Part shown: in pieces, positions 60,778 to 64,000 of the stretch | Numbering within the stretch: the first letter of the stretch is position 1 | Layout of the letters: each line of letters opens with the position of its first letter | Assembly: GCF_000512585.2 (NCBI RefSeq) | Contig: NC_089241.1 | Coordinates: forward strand, 5,164,001-5,228,000 | DNA: 64,000 nt | Source of the DNA: Kwoniella bestiolae CBS 10118 | Taxonomy: Eukaryota > Basidiomycota > Tremellomycetes > Tremellales > Cryptococcaceae | Direction of reading: 5' to 3' | Made by a program: the position numbers and the translations under genes | The notes under the pieces: model-generated | What the model saw: only the letters and a program-made list of their open reading frames with translations | Database searches by the model: none | Told to the model about the DNA's origin: nothing

Positions 60778-63700
60778 ATGAACCCCCCACCTCCTTCCCC
60801 GATCACCTCGCTCTTTCTTAACTATTCCTCCTCCTCACACAAACCAAAACATCAACCTAACAACGACACTCCAGCCTCGACGAATACTCTCGCCACCCTG
60901 CCGTCCACACCTCCTCTCCCACCACCCCTTCTCTCCGGTACCAGTACCACCTTCAGCACCCCGTTCACGCCGGCACAACCTGGCTTCCAACCGCAGTACA
61001 CCCAAGACCCACAATACACCGACCCTTCTGGGTCAGGAGGAGGAGATCACAAGACAGGAGCGGATCCCTGGGCATTCAACGCCTTCAGCTCACCTCCCTC
61101 CCCCTCCACGTGAGTTTGTGCAATCCTTCTTTCCCCCAAAAGCCTCCCACTGACTCGCTGTACCTCAGGATAACCTCCACTAGCGACTCACAGACTGGGG
61201 GGGACACCTTCCCCCCTTCTGATACCGGTGAAGGCGAATCAAGCTCTTCGAGATCCGGATCATTCCGTCGGCAGAACCTATCCCTCAATATTAGTTCCCT
61301 ACCCACCCCCTTTCAGAACGCATCTATACAATCTCCTGGATCCCTCGCTTCCAGCGGCGCTCCGTTCACCGACTCGTTCACCTCGTCACACAACGTCAAT
61401 TTTGATCAAGAGTATTTCCACTTCCCGGATGGCTCGTTCTCTTCAACTGGAGAAGGGTCATTAGCAGGCCAGATACCTCTTGTCCCTCAAGGTCAACAAC
61501 TTACACATAGATTACCTGCTTCACAGCCTTCCAGTCCCGTAAGAGGCGTTTACCCTCTACCTTTTGGCAATCATCAAGCTGGACGACAGAGAGGAGCGAC
61601 GTTCAGTGGTGGTTCGTTCTACCCTTACGACCAAACGGGATCACCAGTCTTCACGTTCACCCAGAATATCCCTCCTCAAGCCATCCCCCCTCATCTCACA
61701 TTCACAAACATCCAATCGCCTATACACTCACCTCTAGCACCGTCACCAATCATCTCAGCTTCTCCTGCCCAGATTCAGACCGACAACTCTTCCTTCTTCC
61801 CGGTCCAAACCCAACCTCAAGGGCTCGGCGTGCAAGAGGTGTTGATGGAAGACGTGTCGACGCCAACGCCTGCTGTACAGCCACCCACACTGAGCCGCAA
61901 ATCCTCGCTGGGTCAACTGCAGCAGCAGCAAGCTGTCGGGTCTATGACACCTGAATTGTCCATGGAGATGATAGATAAGCTTTCTCTGTTGGATAAGTGA
62001 GTGTTTTTTCCAGCTTCACTCGTGTGGTCACTTGGCTGATCTTCTCCTTCCAGAATCGTTATATCCGCTCAAAGTGCCAAAGACGCCCTGCTCCGAGGAG
62101 AACAAGTAGACGTGTCGGCGAGCTTGGGAGACATCAATCATCAGCTGGAAATCGCGAGTGAATTGGGGGTAGGACCAGCACCCACGCCAAGAGATCTGAA
62201 CACTCCAAACTCACAGAGCGTATCGCCCGTCAACAACTTCACCACCTCACCGACCGTGCAATCGACACCGGGAATGAGTCAAGCATATTCCAATCCTATC
62301 GTACCAAACACCGTTCCCGCTCAAATGCAATCGATGCAGCCAATGCAACAAGGTTTATTACCCTCCCTGCCAGTGGACGGATCTAGCGTGAATGCAAACC
62401 GAGCGGTGTCAGCCACACCACTAGCGGGAGGAAACCCTAACAAGATGATGGCCCCAGCAACACCCGCAGATTTCCTGAATGGCAACAAGGCGCAAGCTCC
62501 ACCTTTGGTACACTCTCACTCTTTCCCTAATGGACATCAACTTCCTAGTCAGATGCAAGGAACTACCATGACCCCGAGTACACCTGTCGTCCCATCACCA
62601 TCATTCATCGCAGCGATAGGTGCTCAACATGCTCCGATCGTATCTTCACCTCTCGCCACCATTCCTCCGTCTCGACCTCCCAGTCCACCTAGATATACCA
62701 TCCCAGCCCAGCCATGGAACAGTGAGATGATGCCCCAGATGGACATGTCCACGCAGCCACCTCTTCAAATACCCGTCAACCTCTCCATACCGGTACAACC
62801 ACCTCAGCAGCAATCTGTAGTACTGGAGCGACGACCTTCTCAGAGCGAGCGAGCGGATGGTCTCCCGATCTCTAGAAACAGAAGCACATCGGTGCATAAA
62901 CAATGGGCTCATCCTATGATGACCACTAGTCTACCTCCTTCCGCTTGGCAATCAAGGCAGGGATCACCGGAGGATATGGACGAGGACGACTCGGAAGACG
63001 AAGGACCGAGGAAGAACAAGCGAAGGAGGAGTTCGGCTGGAGGCGATGGTGGTCCACCCAATGCGGATCTGTTGAATGGCGCGCTCATCTCAGAGGATAT
63101 AAGGAGGCAGATGGACCAAATCTTTGAGGAGTTCTTGAACAGGGTCTGTTCAGACTGTGAGTGATGTTCGTCAGATGGCGTGTGTATGTGAGCTGATGTC
63201 TGCCGCCGTTCCAGTGGACATCTGTGATAGTAAAGGAGAGAAGTTGCACCAAGTGCTCATGCCCAAGAAGATGCAACGACTCGACGAGTCTACCGACTAT
63301 CGACCATTCAAGTTCCGTATCCAGGCGTTTACCAATGCGTTCACTGAGGAGGTGAGCAAGGATCCTCTTCGTTCCGCGACGTTCCGTACTGACTGTATCA
63401 CCGCTCATAGTTGCAACACCGTGGAATCAGCGAAGAAACAATGTCAGTGAAAAAGATCAAGACGTACCTTTGGAAACAAGACTTGATTTCGCGGTTCAAT
63501 CCCGATGGGAAGAAGGCCAAATCAAAGGGGAATCATATCTGGAATGTCGATGCGAAGAAGCTGCCAGGTGGCGGATGGGTGTTTAGACCGTTCAAGAGGA
63601 GAATCATTGGGCAACCTAATTCGTTTGCGTGAGTTGGCACCAACCCCCAAATGACGATGATCTCTTATGATCTCACCTAAGTAATGACCCCTTGACCATT

Positions 63701-64000
63701 TCTGCTGATACTCCTCTATGATACAGCCTTGTCAACCAAAAATACGAATGGGAGCCTAGAATATGGGACCCGCAAGCAGCGTCAGACACTATCAAACCTT
63801 CCTTCCACTCCCCTCCTGGCGGCTTACCCTCCTGGTTGAGGTGGGAAGAATCCACCAAACTAGTTGGATTGCCCGACCAACCCACCGGTCCATTACCTAT
63901 TACGGTGATTGCCGAGTTTGTTGATGGATCAGGGAACCAGACCACCCTCGAGACTACGTTTACGATCCAGGTGGTCCCTCATTTGTTACCGCTCAATGAT
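60778..64000 (+). CDS. Low-complexity regulator-like protein, 3' end outside the window
   Basis: Six exons in the window (60778-61109, 61169-61996, 62054-63156, 63215-63351, 63411-63628, 63727-64000+) stay in frame to the edge. The first ~720 residues are Pro/Ser/Gln/Asn-rich with few hydrophobic blocks and a basic cluster after an acidic one (DEDDSEDEGPRKNKRRR). The following part looks folded: IRRQMDQIFEEFLNRVC, MPKKMQRLDESTDYRPFKFR, LWKQDLISRFNPDGKKAKSKG, WVFRPFKRRIIGQPNSFA, YEWEPRIWDPQ, and a beta-rich end TLETTFTIQVV. A disordered N-terminus with a nuclear-signal-like cluster and a compact basic domain suits a transcription or RNA regulator. I do not recognise the family, and the C-terminus is missing. 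The preceding long leader is typical of such regulators. Confidence 0.75.

Overview
The window looks like a chromosome segment of a basidiomycete yeast of the Tremellales (Cryptococcus/Kwoniella type). The evidence is very dense short introns (mostly 50-150 bp, GTRAGT donors, CTGAY/CTAAC-like branch sites, YAG acceptors), compact gene spacing, and protein families whose closest remembered relatives are Cryptococcus proteins (a double hybrid histidine kinase like Tco2, HAT1, an AlkB/zinc-ribbon protein). I see no viral genes, transposase, reverse transcriptase, rRNA or CRISPR array. All gene models were spliced by eye from splice signals, frame continuity and family alignment from memory; no database search was run.

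Layout, left to right: double hybrid histidine kinase (464-6616, +); Lys-rich membrane-anchored protein (7051-8524, +); TB2/DP1/HVA22-like ER protein fused to three ~70-residue repeats (8730-10982, -); YSH1/CPSF73 (11788-14816, -); BTB protein (15290-16734, +); HAT1 (17118-19048, -); mitochondrial-fission dynamin DNM1 (19741-23932, +), damaged in this sequence; a type II membrane protein with an in-frame stop (24484-26406, +); APC5 (26624-29841, -); Tgl2-like lipase (30160-32705, +); a small membrane protein (32915-33259, -); a large AlkB dioxygenase with zinc-ribbon and possible SRA-like modules (33309-37480, +); ECO1 (37771-39356, -); fumarase with a spliced mitochondrial leader (39891-42355, +); an acidic coiled-coil protein (42819-43340, +); a second AlkB protein with CUE and GRF domains (43567-45676, -); BET5 (46061-47022, +); FUN30/SMARCAD1 remodeller (47404-51592, -); VPS1 dynamin (52063-54632, -); intron-bearing tRNA-Pro(AGG) (55148-55237, +); a 5.5-kb gene-poor interval with microsatellites; and the 5' part of a low-complexity regulator-like gene that runs off the right edge (60778-64000, +).

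The genes do not form a pathway cluster. Several are housekeeping genes for chromatin and the cell cycle (HAT1, ECO1, APC5, FUN30), RNA 3' processing (YSH1), membrane dynamics (DNM1, VPS1, BET5, TB2/DP1), and metabolism (FUM1). Many pairs are divergent and share short promoters.

The most unusual points are: (i) two AlkB-family dioxygenases about 6 kb apart, one apparently joined to a nucleic-acid-reader-like module; (ii) a cluster of lesions between 19 and 32 kb: a 1.02-kb imperfect tandem duplication of the DNM1 promoter and first exon, a 17-nt frameshifting gap in DNM1, a nonsense codon in the next gene, and an exact 266-bp tandem duplication in the lipase gene. These could be real mutations or assembly faults; (iii) a fumarase layout in which one spliced leader can explain mitochondrial plus cytosolic forms.
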